A stretch of DNA of 60,000 bases from Tubulanus polymorphus (GCF_964204645.1 NC_134029.1:7150001-7210000), one strand, 5' to 3'; counted from the first letter of the stretch, positions 48,166-60,000 are shown. Notes: a model not told the origin generated them from the letters alone. Program-made: numbers and translations.

Positions 48166-49015
48166 TTTCATCCACTTTTAAACGCTTTTACAAAGACCAT
48201 ATTGATGAATAATTAGAAATTAGATCATATGAAAATATCCGTTCCAACACTTTTATGATAATTTATTCTTCATGTAAAACACAAATGATACAAATTATAA
48301 TATAAATTTGATTTGAATTTTATTGCAGAAGGTCGTCAAGTCAAAGTTGTTATGCTCTCGGAGTAACAAGATTTTAGTCTTTTTTATCAAGTAATCCCAG
48401 TAATCCTCATCTATCTATCTATTCGCTATTCCGCTCGATTGACAGCGACAGGTACTTTTAATCAAGATTTAAAAAATTCATTCTTACGCCTGACATATAT
48501 GTTTGTTTTAGTTATGTATAGTTATTGGTGTCGTTGATCGAGCAAAAAGTATTCAATCCAATTCAATTCGTGGTTTATTGATCACAAAAACTCCTGTCTG
48601 ATCATTTAACAATTTAAATCTTTCGGAAAATATTTGTAATTTTTCAATCGAATATGATTGAACTTAGAATCCCAGTACCAATCCAACATTTACAATATAT
48701 TCATCATAGTCTTAATAGGCCTATTATAATGTTTTAGTCTAGTGCCGCCATTCACAAACGTCAACAGAGGACCCTTTTAAATCTTCATTCTGGTATTCAG
48801 ACATAGATCATTGTAAGGCGCCAAAGAAATGCAACGTTAAGGAATTTGAAGGATTGCATATGGTCTAGCGAATAATTAGAGGTCGATTTGGTTGGGTCTG
48901 TTAACGTTAGTAAGGAAAAGCTACCGGTACTTGTTAAAAGTCACCACTAAACCTCAGATATATTTTAAGTTGATCCTCGATTTTTCTTCAGTTGCAGCAG
49001 GTTTTCGCAATCACG
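48166..49015. promoter_or_regulatory. Divergent promoter interval between PSMC3 and TIMM8
   Basis: The start codons of PSMC3 (-, 48,114) and TIMM8 (+, 49,016) are about 900 bp apart and diverge. No TATA box stands out. A splice acceptor just before the TIMM8 ATG (GTTGCAGCAG at about 48,991-49,000) suggests a 5' non-coding exon of TIMM8 within this interval. Regulatory sites are not otherwise identifiable. Confidence 0.45.
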
Positions 49016-49267
49016 ATGGATTCCGATAAGATGAGCGCGCTGCAGAGAGATCCGCAGATGCAGCGTTTCATCCAGGCTGAAACTCAGAAACAACGATTTA
49101 ACCAACTCGTTCACGGCATTGCCGACGAATGCTGGGAACTGTGTATGCCCGATAGACCCGGAAATAAACTCGATCGAAAAACAGAATCGTGTTTAACGAA
49201 CTGCGTCGAACGATTCCTCGACACGACGAACTATGTCGTTAATCGCATGGAAACTTTTGCGAAATAA
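49016..49267 (+). CDS. TIMM8: TIMM8: mitochondrial intermembrane-space small Tim chaperone
   Basis: A single coding exon of 83 residues starts ATGGATTCCGAT. It has the twin CX3C signature CWELC (39-43) and CLTNC (59-63). In small Tims this forms two disulfides through the Mia40 relay. Flanking family blocks are [22 protein letters not shown] and CVERFLDTT, close to vertebrate TIMM8A/TIMM8B. Tim8 pairs with Tim13 as a hexamer that escorts hydrophobic precursors such as Tim23 across the intermembrane space. The MDS start matches TIMM8A. A/B paralogy is not decidable. AATAAA signals follow at 49,285 and 49,346. Confidence 0.95.
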   Translation: MDSDKMSALQRDPQMQRFIQAETQKQRFNQLVHGIADECWELCMPDRPGNKLDRKTESCLTNCVERFLDTTNYVVNRMETFAK

Positions 49268-49345
49268 GATATTAGACTTACTCGAATAAATTCGATCGCC
49301 TATGTGGAGTGATTTTCTGATCTTGTTTGAGTACCAGTATTTCGT

Positions 49346-49351
49346 AATAAA
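49346..49351 (+). promoter_or_regulatory. Polyadenylation signal of TIMM8
   Basis: AATAAA 79 bp past the stop. An earlier AATAAA at 49,285-49,290 is an alternative, 18 bp past the stop. Confidence 0.6.
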
Positions 49352-49810
49352 CATTGATAGAGTGATATATGAACATGCATCTTTCATGTCATTCTTATGC
49401 TCTTTTTGAATGTGCTCATCTAGGAGAGGGATTATCTACTTTCTTTCAATTGCTAGTTAGAGTATCTACAGACTTTTCACTTTATGATGGTTAACTCAGT
49501 TCTGATGAAGTTGCCCTACAATACTAGCGTATCTGGGGTACCCGGACACTTAAGGTTCTTGGTGAATTTGATGGCAGAAATCTACCGAGAGCAATATTCC
49601 GAAGAAAAAAATTGAAGAGGTCCTAGTTCTGAAATTAGAAGACCAGTCCTCTAATTGTAATTGAAGAGGTTTTTTAAAAAGAATTAATATATTGTGAAAA
49701 GAATTAATATATTGTACAAAACAGCAACTGGGCAAAGATGCAAAAGGTAAACCCTATCTGGCTTAAGGACATCTTAATCAGAACGCATCAAGAAAAACCA
49801 GGACTCCTGA

Positions 49811-49940
49811 GGAGCCAGTTGCTCCAAAGTTGGTGAGAGTTTACCAGTGGATAGTTGCCATAGTGACAATTAAAGTTCATCGTTACTATGGTAATTATCC
49901 ACTGGTGATCTTATACTAACTTTTTTGCGCACCAAGCCCC
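49811..49940. mobile_element. Small hairpin MITE
   Basis: The ends GGAGCCAGTTGCTCCAAAGTTGG and, reversed, GGGGCTTGGTGCGCAAAAAAGTT, together with internal CCAGTGGATA(G/A)TT(G/A)CCATAGT on both arms, form an almost complete 130-bp hairpin. Confidence 0.75.
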
Positions 49941-50249
49941 AGTACTTCAGGTTTGAAGTCTATAAGCCAATGTTCGAAAGAAATTTAAACCACAGAGAAA
50001 TAAAACAATCCTGATATCTTTGATATATACCAATACCGTAGATTTTATTCAAGTTTATTTGATTTAACAATAGTATGTCACGCGATACATACATACGTAT
50101 AAACTTTAGAATGCACAAAACACAATTACCCATGTACCCTCTCATAGTGAACACAAAATAATGGGAACAAACCTGGTCATCAATTGCAATAGACCTGCAA
50201 AAAGTTAACCTCAGATCGACAACAGTGAGCTAAAAAGAGCAGAGGTACC

Positions 50250-50470
50250 CAGGGGCAATTTTAGGGGATTCTCGGGGGCTCCTGACCGATGCCTTTCAAT
50301 TGAAGTTGCCCTTGCCCTTGACACATCCTTTCAGAAATTGCATATATTTTTCAAAAATATCTAAGAATAAGGGTGGGATCCTAATAGTAGCCAATAAGAT
50401 GGCTGCTTTATCTAAAATATGCTTCCTTCTCTTCTGGACCCTGGCCATAAATTTCCTAGATCTGCCCCTG
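50250..50470. mobile_element. Probable hAT-like MITE with CAGGGGC ends
   Basis: Left CAGGGGCAATTTTAGGGGA and right, reversed, CAGGGGCAGATCTAGGAAA. The ends match the type seen at 23,422-23,699. The flanks share only TACC, so the duplication is unproven. Confidence 0.5.
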
Positions 50471-50948
50471 CTACCAAAAGTCTAGTGTAGTTAACCTGGC
50501 TAATGTCACTCAACTGTTCCTCTGGCCAGACTGTCTAGTGTAAACATTTTTAATGTAAAATATCAATTACCGGAAAATCTGAAAATTGAACAAGTATCTC
50601 CATTTGAACCCAGATTTGGACTGGGCATAAAATGCAGATCTAGTCCAAGAACACAAAAATCATAAAAACCAATTTAATTGTTTGTGCTCATTAAACTGCA
50701 ACGATATAATTTTCATAAAATAAAACATTGTACATTGATATATTAAAAATATCTGGTTTGTTGCATTCCTTTTGTGCTAAAGTTCATATTGCAGATACAT
50801 GTATTTACAAAATGTTTACTTTTCGTAAACTAAAGCAAACGTTTTCAAATATAGGTATTTACAATGCAAGAACAAAGATATCTGAAACCAGAAACAGCAG
50901 TTTTCTGATTTTCACAACTGAAGTATCAATACAGTAAAAGTCCTACGT

Positions 50949-51090
50949 AATGCCACTGTTGGGACCAATGAAAAACTTGGCAATGTAATATATTTGGCGA
51001 TATATGAAGAATGATATTTTCATTGAATTTGAGTTAGATTGAGCAAATTTATTCTCATTAAGTGTTGGCATTAAATGAGTCTGTGACTTT
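50949..51090. mobile_element. Mariner-like MITE, copy 2
   Basis: Blocks GCCACTGTTGGGACCAATGAA, TTTTCATTGAATTTGAGTTAGATTGAGC and TTCTCATTAAGTGTTGGCATTAA follow the same order as the copy at 40,326-40,503. It is shorter at the right end. Confidence 0.6.
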
Positions 51091-51310
51091 TGATATATTA
51101 TAACTCTAGCATGACATCAAAACGGTACTGTTGATTCCCGCACACCATAAAAAGGTAGTTCACCTGATCTTCTGACACAGCATTATCTGTTTAAATATCA
51201 ACTGAAATGTATCTCGTACTTAATACCGTAAAAATAACGTGTATCTCTGCTTTTTGAGACATTTTGTTTCAGAGTTTCTTAATAGCATTTGACTAGAATT
51301 ACTACACGAT

Positions 51311-54300
51311 TCAAATAACTATAGGACGCTGCGGCATACAAAGATTATAATACGCTTGTTGATTCCAGAAATCCACGCCTTTCCATCCGCACCAACCCTG
51401 CAAAAATAAAACTACAGGTTCCAGGGACAGTATTCTCACTTGAAGAAATGCTTGACAATCTGACAATCTTTCAATATTCAACACCTCCTGGTCAACACGA
51501 GCTTGAAACTTGCCACTATCATAGAACGAAGTTACGAATTTTACCTTGGTTTGAATAACTTTGATGTCTTCAGATCCTGTGTAGTGTGGATCGAGAATAA
51601 GGAATTTCAGATCACCAGTTACCGAGTTATAATTCACGCCTAATATCGTATGCGCATACACACCGCCACCTGAATATCAAATCATACTAATTAATCACAC
51701 ACGAAAACAAATACATAACACTTGAAGCAAATACAGGACAGCTTCCTGTCAGCCTTCGGGCAATCAATGATAAGCAAGTAAAATGAGGCATTTTATGACT
51801 TGTAAAGCACTCTTGAGCAGCCTGGCTGGATTTAGCGCTACATAGATCCATCATCATCATTATTGATTTCACAGTTGCTTTCTTCATGCCAATTATATGA
51901 CTAACATTCCTATCATATATACCTTTACCATCATCTAAGTCAAATTAATGCTTTTAAGCTCAAATATTTGTTGGAGTATATTCTTTATCTCTTCTAATCT
52001 TCAATATTGCTGCATTTAACAGTCAACATTGAAAGCACCAGGGAGACTTAAATTTAGATTAATTGGAATATAAAGATTTCTCATTACCGATCATAATTGG
52101 AGTTCCTTGTGTTTGGAAATGTTGGGCCAATTCTCTGCCTTTATTCGCTAGTTCAGCGCCGCTACTGACGAACATTATTTTCGATACCACCTACAACAAA
52201 ACCAATTCAAATCCATTAGACATTATTACTTCCAAAAAATCGAAGAGGAACATATCTATATATTGATTTTGAATCATACATCTAGAAAATAGTCCAAACA
52301 GTAGCTAACTTCAGTTGACCCTATCCAGCGTTTAGTACCGACAAATGACGGTTCTTTGTCCTTCATATCAACTAAAGCCTACAAAATTAAAAGAATGAAT
52401 TCAATGGAATGCATTTCGTAATTCTGTTTATATCCTGTAAAATCTGTCTTTGAAAATACCTATGGATCTGGATATCGTTCCAAAATTCTCATCATACCAA
52501 GTATATACATGTTTTCAACTACAGGTACCGGTATTCTGTTGTATATACATGTTCACAAATACCTTTGAAACTTCTTTTTATACAACATCTTTATCACTTC
52601 ACAAAGTTTCTTTTTCAAACTTTATAGAAGTGCAATGCAACTTCAAAGTGCATCATTAAGTGGCACACTCTCTAGTTTTGCTAGAATGATGTATAAGTCG
52701 GCACGCAATGTGACAAATTCAAAAGTGATCGACAGCCTTCATCGCAAGATGTCGGACACTCCTCCAATCATACAATGGCCACGAATTTAACCGTACTCAC
52801 CGACTGAATCTCCTGATGGGTAGGAATCGATATATTTGTATAGCCTTGATGATTAAACCACGATATCAACGTTTGTAAAGACCGATACGCGCAACCCCAA
52901 CCATTGTCATCGATGCGATCTTGCATGTAATGATGATATGCGTACAAGCCATAAACTAGATAATCCTCTCCACCTGAAACATTTTGAAACTATTAATCTC
53001 TTACGACTGGACAACAAATAAATCATTTCAGCTTTTCAGACATGAAAATTTGTCTGACTTAGGAGTGATACCCAAGCTTAATCCAAGTTAAACAGTCATC
53101 CATGTTAGTAGGATGCAACTTACTTCACCTTGACAAATAATATTGTATTAAGCGTGTACTGAATAATAACACCATAGAACATTTGTTGAAGTACTCCTAC
53201 TTACTGCTGGGTGAATTGAGTCCCACGTGTGGATTTCGCAACAGTCCATCGCTATATGAACCAACTCGGAAACGACATCGATTGCCACGTCTCAGCATCG
53301 GTCGGTCAAGTGGTAGTAAAAATTTCTCGTGAAGCATTTTTCTGTAGTTTTCTATATTTTCATGCGCAAAAAATTAAAATGATAGTAAAAAGCTAAATAT
53401 AGTGGAAAAAATACTGGTTTTCAGAATTACAATTCCGTCATTGATCACTTCATATTTAGATGAACTTTTTACCAATTGAGTTAACCCTAGGCTTTAGGTT
53501 AGAATTGGTTCATGAAACCAAACCCAAACTGGCTGGGATTTAATTCTCAGTTATACCTAGCTGGTCGTCGTCTTCTGATGTATCTGGGTAAACTACGGTT
53601 AGAAATTGACCGTCAGACCACGGTTGAAAGTGATGGACGACTGGTTTGCGAATTTCACCCTATGTGACAAGAAATTCATTGTAAACATCATGAAATAAGA
53701 AGTACATAAAACTCAAATTAGCAGCTACCAACACCTTTTCACAAACACCAACAGAAATACATTTGTTCTAACACATTTACTGCCACTTTTTGTCAAGGTG
53801 GCCGACTATTTGTAACTATTCTTTACTTAATACTTTACTATATTTTACATAGTCTTGGATTGAGATAGTGGCAAGCATGAAGCAGATACTCACATTATAA
53901 AACTGGCACATACATCGACCCATGCTGGCCAGCTGATCTGTTACGCCCATAATCAATTCAGATGCTAAATTACCAAGTGGTTCCTCAGACGGAATGGAAC
54001 AAATTACGTCCAATGGCAAATTGACGGAGAACATTTTCTTGGATGCTTAAGAAAGATCAATACATTTATATGATTAATGAACAATACATTAATATAATAA
54101 ACGTACACATACGTATTGATAACATATCAACAGCCAAGACTACTATCTTCTATGCTTTTTACGAATACGGTTTCAACTGTGAACATACCTTGATCCTGAT
54201 TTATGATAGGTGTATGAGATGGTACGACCCCCATGTCATTTTCAGCAGAAAATCTTTCTAACATCGACACATAGATCACCTCCTGTAATAACAAACTCGT

Positions 54301-56824
54301 ACTGATGGAAAATTGACTAGCTTTTCAACCGCTTTATGAGTACAAGTGCATTTTATGTTTTGAATTGTCATACCGGTATTAAGTGTATTTATTTGTCACG
54401 AATTTCATATAGACAGTGCTTTGGATTATAAAGATCTAATCCACCCTTCCCACCAAAAGAAGTGAGAGCTCAGTCCTGAGTTAATATTGTCTAAAATAAC
54501 TGAAGCCTTATTAAGATCGACCTTAATCTGTTAGCTGGGTTACACACTGAAATGTAGGAACAAACTAAGCTTAGGCTTGTCTTAGAGCTAAATGATGACG
54601 AATAGAACAAGGGATGTACTTTTTTCCGATCTTTTTTCTTTTTTCGAACGATTTCAAAACCGTCGTTGTCCTCTTCGATAATGATGTAGTCGCACAAATC
54701 AGCGCAGGCGGTCCCGCTGTGAACTTCAGCGGACACGACACCTCCCGCGTGAAACAAGATGTTACTGTTATTAATTCGAAATACGGTCTGTGTACCGGCG
54801 GTTATTGAATCGATCAACAGTTGAAGTTGGTTGGCGATTCTTCGCATTACGCTATCTGAAAATGTAGAAGAAACACCCGCCACAGATGAATGATACAGGG
54901 TTAGAAGTTGGGGTAAACTGCGAAATTAAATGGTTAAATTATTGTGAATACTGGCATTCAAAATGCTCTTAAAATGAGATCATCATGCTGGTTATCTTTG
55001 CTTTTACTGCGCTCAATGAGAAATGAAAAACCAATCAGATGGATGATGCACACTTAAAAGCCAACATAGGCTGCAAGGTGATCCTTATTAAGTTTGACTT
55101 GATCATTGTGAATACTAGCACTATAAATACTCTTAAAATCGATGAGATAATCGTTCTGCTGGTTCTTACCTTTGCTTTTACTGTGTTCAACAAGGAAGGG
55201 TATTGTGCCCTGAACTCTCATCGTGATAAAGTCACTTGTGACTGGGCTGTTAACAATTTCAACGTCGGCTTCAGTAGCGTCTCGATTGTCCAAATGATAC
55301 CAGAACATCTCCTCTATCGATACCGAATTGTCGTCTTCGTTTTGAAGAATCATGGTAAAAATATGATCGGGCCAAGAGTGTCCCTATAAAATATGACAAA
55401 AAAGTTCTAAAAATATAACATTCCAGCAAGGGACTGTTATCTATGGTCAACCTTGGTTAATCTGTATAACTGATAAGCTTTCTGGTACTGATTAAGTGAT
55501 GAACCAAGCTTTTTAGAACGGATTAATTGATGTATGAAGATAAACTATAGGCTAGCTCAATAAAATAACTTTGAAATAAGGTGTATATCATCTGGTTTAC
55601 AAATGTTTAAATTGTCATGTGACTACATTTAACGGAGGAGGTCAAAGACAGTAGGCACCTGTTATTTTGTTTTTTATGTGGAATAAGCACTTAATACATT
55701 TTAAGCAGGCACAGATTAACCGAGGCCGACTGTAGTTAATCGGTACTAATCAATAATGATCCAGTGTCTATCAATTGCAGCTTTTAAATTAAGGAAGAAG
55801 CTGTCGAAATATTTTCGTAATAACTTACTTGGACAGTTTTTGTACCTCGCGCAATGGCTAGTCTGATATCCCTAAGCGCAGTATTGACATCCATTTCATT
55901 CGGACGGAGGAAAAAAATTCCACATACTTTTGAACCTAAAAAAATGAAACTTTTAAATTAAACAGAGAAGAATCCTGGAGGAAAGTTGAATACTAATTTG
56001 CTCATTAGAGATTTTGTTTTATGATGTACCGGCCATATTGTCAATCCAGAAACCAATATTGCCAATTCATCCATTGTGGCAACTAGGAAGGATGATTGCA
56101 GCAGTGAACATTGTTGGGTTTAAGCATCCTTTAAGCACTGGTACAATTTTACCAAATTCATCCTAAGGACTTGAACTCAAAGTCAAACCAGACTTCATGA
56201 TCGCAGATATTTCAACAAACCATATTGATCGGTGTAGACCTATCTGATTACGAAAGCAACCCCAGACGATTAGGTGGCCAACAAATTCTTCTGACCTCAA
56301 CTTACCCACCGGAATGTGTCCAGAAACTTCTTGAAGATTATGCTGAATGGCTTCGACGGTGGAATGTAAACATCTGTAACAGCCTGTAACGGTGAGGCAG
56401 TCCTCCGTCCAGTGTCCGAGCAGGAAACCGATAGCTTTCTGTGAGCCATCACCATTTTTCAGACCATCTTCTAAACGCTAGAATATTTAAATCGAAAATC
56501 ATACCATAGAATTCCAGTTTAGATGTGCGGCATGTTTCAATTACTCTATTCAAAACACATGATATCGATAATTTGGTTCTTCTTTCAATGGTTTCTGTCG
56601 CTACTTATTACGACCGAAATCATCGCCCGAAAAAAAGCGAAGAATATCCTCCCAAAAATCTGATCTGTGAATATTTAAAACTTGGACGCTGGTTTCATTA
56701 GGTAAACTTACAAATTAGTTCATCGGAAAAATGTAAGGGAAAAGAAAATTGCAAACGAATATACCAGAAAACGGCAATATTTTACCTTTACTACGGCAGC
56801 TGTCAGTTTTATGGGCGCGGCCAT
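51311..56824 (-). CDS. UFSP2: UFSP2: UFM1-specific cysteine protease, long form, complete, 14 coding exons
   Basis: Coding exons: 56,786-56,824; 56,306-56,477; 55,829-55,935; 55,170-55,383; 54,620-54,855; 54,189-54,282; 53,894-54,045; 53,557-53,659; 53,205-53,351; 52,801-52,973; 52,280-52,378; 52,088-52,190; 51,545-51,669; 51,311-51,397. The product is 616 residues. UFSP2 removes UFM1 from targets and matures its precursor at the ER. The C-terminal peptidase has Tyr437 (AYHHYMQD), nucleophile Cys449 ([11 protein letters not shown]), and Asp573 and His575 (LILDPHYTG), ending [19 protein letters not shown]. The N-terminal part ([22 protein letters not shown]) is longer than in the 469-residue human form. 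A KKKKDRKK patch closes exon 5. Confidence 0.96.
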
Positions 56825-57119
56825 ATTGGAAAAATCACCGGTCGCGAATAAATACAAAATCCTAACTAAGACTTGAATACTTAAAACTACGTCAAAGGTC
56901 ACATTTTTACGTACTTAAAACTAAAACAAGTTATTATAGAATATATTGTTTGCATAATTCGATTTTTCCATCATCTTCGTTTATTCATTTAGGGCCAATT
57001 TGCGCGTGTAGAGATACAAATCGGATGCGCTTCGGCTCTCCGGCGGAAATCTTAAAATTTGTTTAGGCCTATGTTTTGATAATTTCGAATGTCTTTAAGT
57101 CCCGACTGGCGCCGGTAAG
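56825..57119. promoter_or_regulatory. Probable bidirectional promoter, UFSP2 / SLC25A43
   Basis: Only 295 bp separate the two divergent start codons, so both 5' UTRs and core promoters must fit here. No TATA box is clear on either strand. The sequence near the SLC25A43 side is GC- and CpG-richer (GCGCGTG, CGGATGCGCTTCGG), as expected for a housekeeping promoter. Confidence 0.65.
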
Positions 57120-59316
57120 ATGATAAGCAGGTCTAAGAAAGACCACAGGCTGTATATGACGCAGAATTGGGCGAGTGGAGGCATCGCAGGGGTCGTTAGT
57201 CGTACTTTTACTGCGCCGCTCGATGTTGTGAAAATACAGGCCCAAGTGGGCACCGAAAACGCCAAACAGGGCTTCATAAAAACATTCGTTAATATCTACA
57301 GAAACGAAGGCCTTCGCGCCTTCTGGAAAGGAAATCTAACTGGTTGTTTGCGAATGTTCCCATATTCGGCAATTCAGTTCGGGACGTTTCAAAAAATGAA
57401 GCTGATTCTGGCCAACGACCAGGGGCGATTGTCACCTTTTTACGCAATGATGGCCGGTACGGTGGGAGGTGTTGTCGCAGTCGTTACGATTTACCCGACT
57501 GATCTTGTCAAAACTCGTTTGATCGTACAAAGTGAAAAGAAAAGTTACAACGGTATCGTACACGCTTTTCAGAGAATCATAAGACAGGAAGGAATCGCAG
57601 CCTTGTACAAAGGTGTGACTGCTTCAGTTTTAGGTAAGAATTTTAGGTAAGAATATGCAGTACGCCCCTAGACTTTGGAATAAATCTAATCTCATGGACC
57701 TCACATCACTAAATTCGTCGCAGTTCAAATGACACTTAAAAACCCAGCTGTTCCAAGACCACTGTATGACATGACATTCCGTCCTGTGGAGCGCATCAGA
57801 ACTGTTCATAGGATTTTTGCGCTATACGAATGATATTTATTATTATCATTATTATTAAGAATAAATACAATGCCTATCACTAGGCCTATAAAATTTCTTA
57901 TAATTTCAATACTTGTGGTGTTTTCTGAGTCATATAATTCCTACCACAGCAAATAATCCTAGTTATCTCTTTGTTTTCATTGATATCATTTAGGCGTGCT
58001 TCCATTTGCTGGTGCCTCATTTGTAGCCTACGAATGCCTGGACAGAACGTGGAACAAACAGAAATGGATGTTGACTCCGTTTGAGCATTTTATCAACGGA
58101 AGTGTCGCGGCTGCATTCGCGTACACTGTTTCATATCCCTGCGACATTGTTCGAAAAAAACTACAGGTAAGGCTGAAATAAAATGATACCTTGTTTCTCC
58201 TAATCGGCCAGGTCATTTTGTAAATTTTGATAAGATTTTCAAAGGTTAATTTTTACGCTCAGCAGAAATGAGAAACAAGGTATCAACTTTTTTAGCCTGA
58301 ATAATACAATACATTTTGATAAAGCAGTAAACTTTCAAATTGTTCTCTACTTAGGATAGATTATGTCTCTAATTGAAAGAATTCTAAAACATGTTTTATG
58401 TCTAGATGTACTAAAGGTAAAAGAAATACCAATATATAAGAATTTCAAGATAAAAAACCCACTATGTACAGATTAAAAGAAATCATTGTGCTATAAGAAT
58501 TTTGTTTTGTCTTCAAGAATTAAATTAATCAGTTATTCGTGATCTGTTTGATTTAGGCTCAGAGTAAATCTTTACCGAATGATGGCGGCGTTGATATCAA
58601 GTTCAAGGGAATGTGTAATTGTTTCACGCAAATTATCAGAATAAATGGAGTTTTTGGTTTGTGGAGAGGGCTAACAGCGACGTTGATCCGGGTAGGTTTT
58701 CATTTTTTCGAAATTCCGCCTTTCTGTATTAGGTGATTTCATTAATTTTGATGGCATTGGTTTGATTTTCATTGCCTTTAACCCTTTCAGTGCGTCTACA
58801 CCGCAGTGTGGTTTATAAATCAGTGATAGATTTTGCTTGTACACCGCACTGCGGTGTATTGATGTAATTAGTAATAAGTAATTATCTCTCTTGAAAAATG
58901 GCAGTACCTGTCAAACATAGTGAAATACTAGTAAATAACGATACACCGCGCCGCAGTGTAGAAGCATTATAGTGGTATTCCCGTTATTCAACACACTAGG
59001 GTGGAATTTTTTTTAAATTTTCAAATTATTTCCAGCACTATAGGGTATTAATTTGTCAGCACTGAAAGGGTTAAATGCCTTCCCATCCATGAATAACGAA
59101 CTAAAACTACGATTTCGCCGATTCATTTGTTCTTTCTAGATTGTGCCTCACGCCGGTTTAATGTTCGTTTTGTACGAGGCGACGAAGAGGTTCTTCTTGT
59201 ACAGCAACGGTTTTACGGAAAGTTTCGTGTTCGATTCTCCGAAGCCGGGAGTCGACCAGAGTTTCAGCCCCAGCGAATTGAACGACTGGAAAAAAATGCA
59301 ACGAGATATCTCCTGA
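57120..59316 (+). CDS. SLC25A43: SLC25A43: mitochondrial carrier-family protein, complete, 4 coding exons
   Basis: Coding exons are 57,120-57,633, 57,994-58,166, 58,557-58,691 and 59,140-59,316, giving 332 residues (human 341). Three carrier repeats each bear the PX(D/E)XX(K/R) signature: PLDVVK (33-38), PTDLVK (126-131) and PCDIVR (220-225). FWKGN, LYKGV and LWRGL follow in the matrix loops. The segments GGVDIKFKG and PKPGVDQSFSPSEL match SLC25A43 specifically, setting it apart from SLC25A16 and SLC25A42. The carrier acts in the inner mitochondrial membrane; its substrate is not established. A 13-bp tandem duplication doubles the exon-1 donor. A piggyBac MITE lies in intron 3. Confidence 0.95.
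58782..59070. mobile_element. piggyBac-type MITE, copy B, in SLC25A43 intron 3
   Basis: The 289-bp element has CCCTTTCAGTGC / GCACTGAAAGGG ends and TTAA on both sides (58,778-58,781 and 59,071-59,074). It is a close relative of the copy at 27,819-28,097 along its whole length, and it also carries TACACCGCACTGCGGTGTA-type internal palindromes. Confidence 0.9.
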
Positions 59317-59377
59317 CGACGAACTGTTTGTTAATGATTGCTCGATTCTGCTCTGATTTGTTCGGTTTTTGATAGAA

Positions 59378-59383
59378 AATAAA
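59378..59383 (+). promoter_or_regulatory. Polyadenylation signal of SLC25A43
   Basis: AATAAA 62 bp after the stop codon, followed by T-rich sequence. Confidence 0.75.
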
Positions 59384-60000
59384 GTTTTTAGATAGTTTTT
59401 TATGTTTGTTGACTAAAATTTAATGGGTTGGTTTTTTAAATTATTATTTTCTTCTTTATTAGATGATTAAGGAATTGACAGTATTAGAGCTACCCACAGG
59501 GTTCACAACGGTCCTAGAAAGTCCTTGAATGGAAATTGGTCAATGCAAGGCCTTGAATATCATGGAATGGGCTCTACAATCCTTGAATAATATCGCCTCA
59601 CGATCCGATTACAATTTGAAGCTTCTGGTCACATATATGGACATGGTGTAGGGCCTACCAGATCATGGTATTGTTGGTGGTAGTGGTCATGGGAACTGTA
59701 CGGTTGTCTCGCGAATTGTTTTTGCACGCTTTATATTAACAGTGAACTGTGACCTTTTACATCGGTTAGCTGTTCAATATGATGTCATGTACGTGTGTTA
59801 AAAGATCATCGATGGAACCATGGACTCTTCGTTTTAGAGTCCATGATGGAACAATGGTTGATTTTGTACAATTTGCTGTTTCATTTCGGTTTATAGATTT
59901 CCGTTCATCACGCTATATAGGCTGAATTATTAACGACGTGGTTATCAGTGAAAGCCATGGAACAACTGAAAAATTTAAAATGCGCACCCTCGCAGGCCGG
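59384..60000. other. Downstream flank, no gene recognised
   Basis: No coding sequence that I can support. A short direct repeat of the type GTCCTTGAATGGAA / GCCTTGAATATCATGGAATG occurs near 59,520-59,570, probably part of an unidentified repeat. Confidence 0.45.

Larger units (their letters stand above)
49352..51310. other. Convergent spacer between TIMM8 and UFSP2, filled with MITEs
   Basis: No gene recognised. It contains the inverted-repeat elements at 49,811-49,940, 50,250-50,470 and 50,949-51,090. The UFSP2 3' UTR enters from the right. Confidence 0.5.

Noticed and set aside
53338-53345. Nearer acceptor (CTACAG) for UFSP2 exon 9
   Set aside because: It puts the exon in a frame with an early stop. 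The acceptor ATATAG at 53,352-53,353 restores phase and the conserved YRK..H..F..P.DRP stretch.
55039-55389. 116-codon plus frame
   Set aside because: It is the antisense shadow of UFSP2 exon 4.
59127-59372. 81-codon plus frame at the SLC25A43 end
   Set aside because: Wrong phase. The frame continuing from exon 3 gives IVPHAGLMFVLYE and matches SLC25A43; this one is a shadow.

Overview
This is nuclear genomic DNA from an invertebrate animal. The genes have many short coding exons with GT-AG introns, animal-type AATAAA signals, and proteins close to vertebrate orthologues. The introns and spacers are full of miniature inverted-repeat elements, tRNA-derived SINEs and one CR1-like LINE. The phylum cannot be fixed from the window; a marine lophotrochozoan (mollusc or annelid) or invertebrate deuterostome is an inference only. 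All exon models were joined by hand. Splice sites and reading phase agree across every junction reported.

Layout: bases 1-18,674 hold no gene I can support. They contain a 100-N gap (6,750-6,849), a 1.77-kb inverted-repeat element, a hairpin element with perfect 28-bp palindromes, a roughly 490-bp (ACACC)n/(CA)n tract and an (AT)n tract. From 18,675 to 23,931 (+) lie five coding exons of an R7-RGS binding protein (R7BP/RGS7BP family). From 27,051 to 33,606 (-) is a complete 17-exon ALDH7A1 (antiquitin). A 5'-truncated CR1-like LINE (about 34,740-36,288, -) ends against the 3' splice site of a small + strand gene at 36,321-36,811. That gene appears to encode two mitochondrial-type microproteins on one spliced message, PIGBOS1-like then UQCC3-like.

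Further right are UTP18 (38,160-42,560, -, 11 exons), PSMC3/Rpt5 (44,087-48,114, -, 11 exons), TIMM8 (49,016-49,267, +), UFSP2 (51,311-56,824, -, 14 exons) and SLC25A43 (57,120-59,316, +, 4 exons). PSMC3/TIMM8 and UFSP2/SLC25A43 are divergent pairs. The second pair is separated by only 295 bp and probably shares a promoter.

The genes from 27 kb onward are mostly housekeeping: mitochondrial import, carrier and membrane proteins, lysine catabolism, proteasome, ribosome biogenesis and UFM1 processing. They do not form one pathway. By eye the left 24 kb, around the probably neural R7BP gene, is CpG-rich, while housekeeping introns are CpG-poor. This fits mosaic gene-body methylation.

The most interesting items are the apparent microprotein bicistron at 36.3-36.8 kb, and a two-copy composite element (32.6-33.05 kb and 42.66-43.06 kb) in which a tRNA-like SINE module sits between long terminal inverted repeats.
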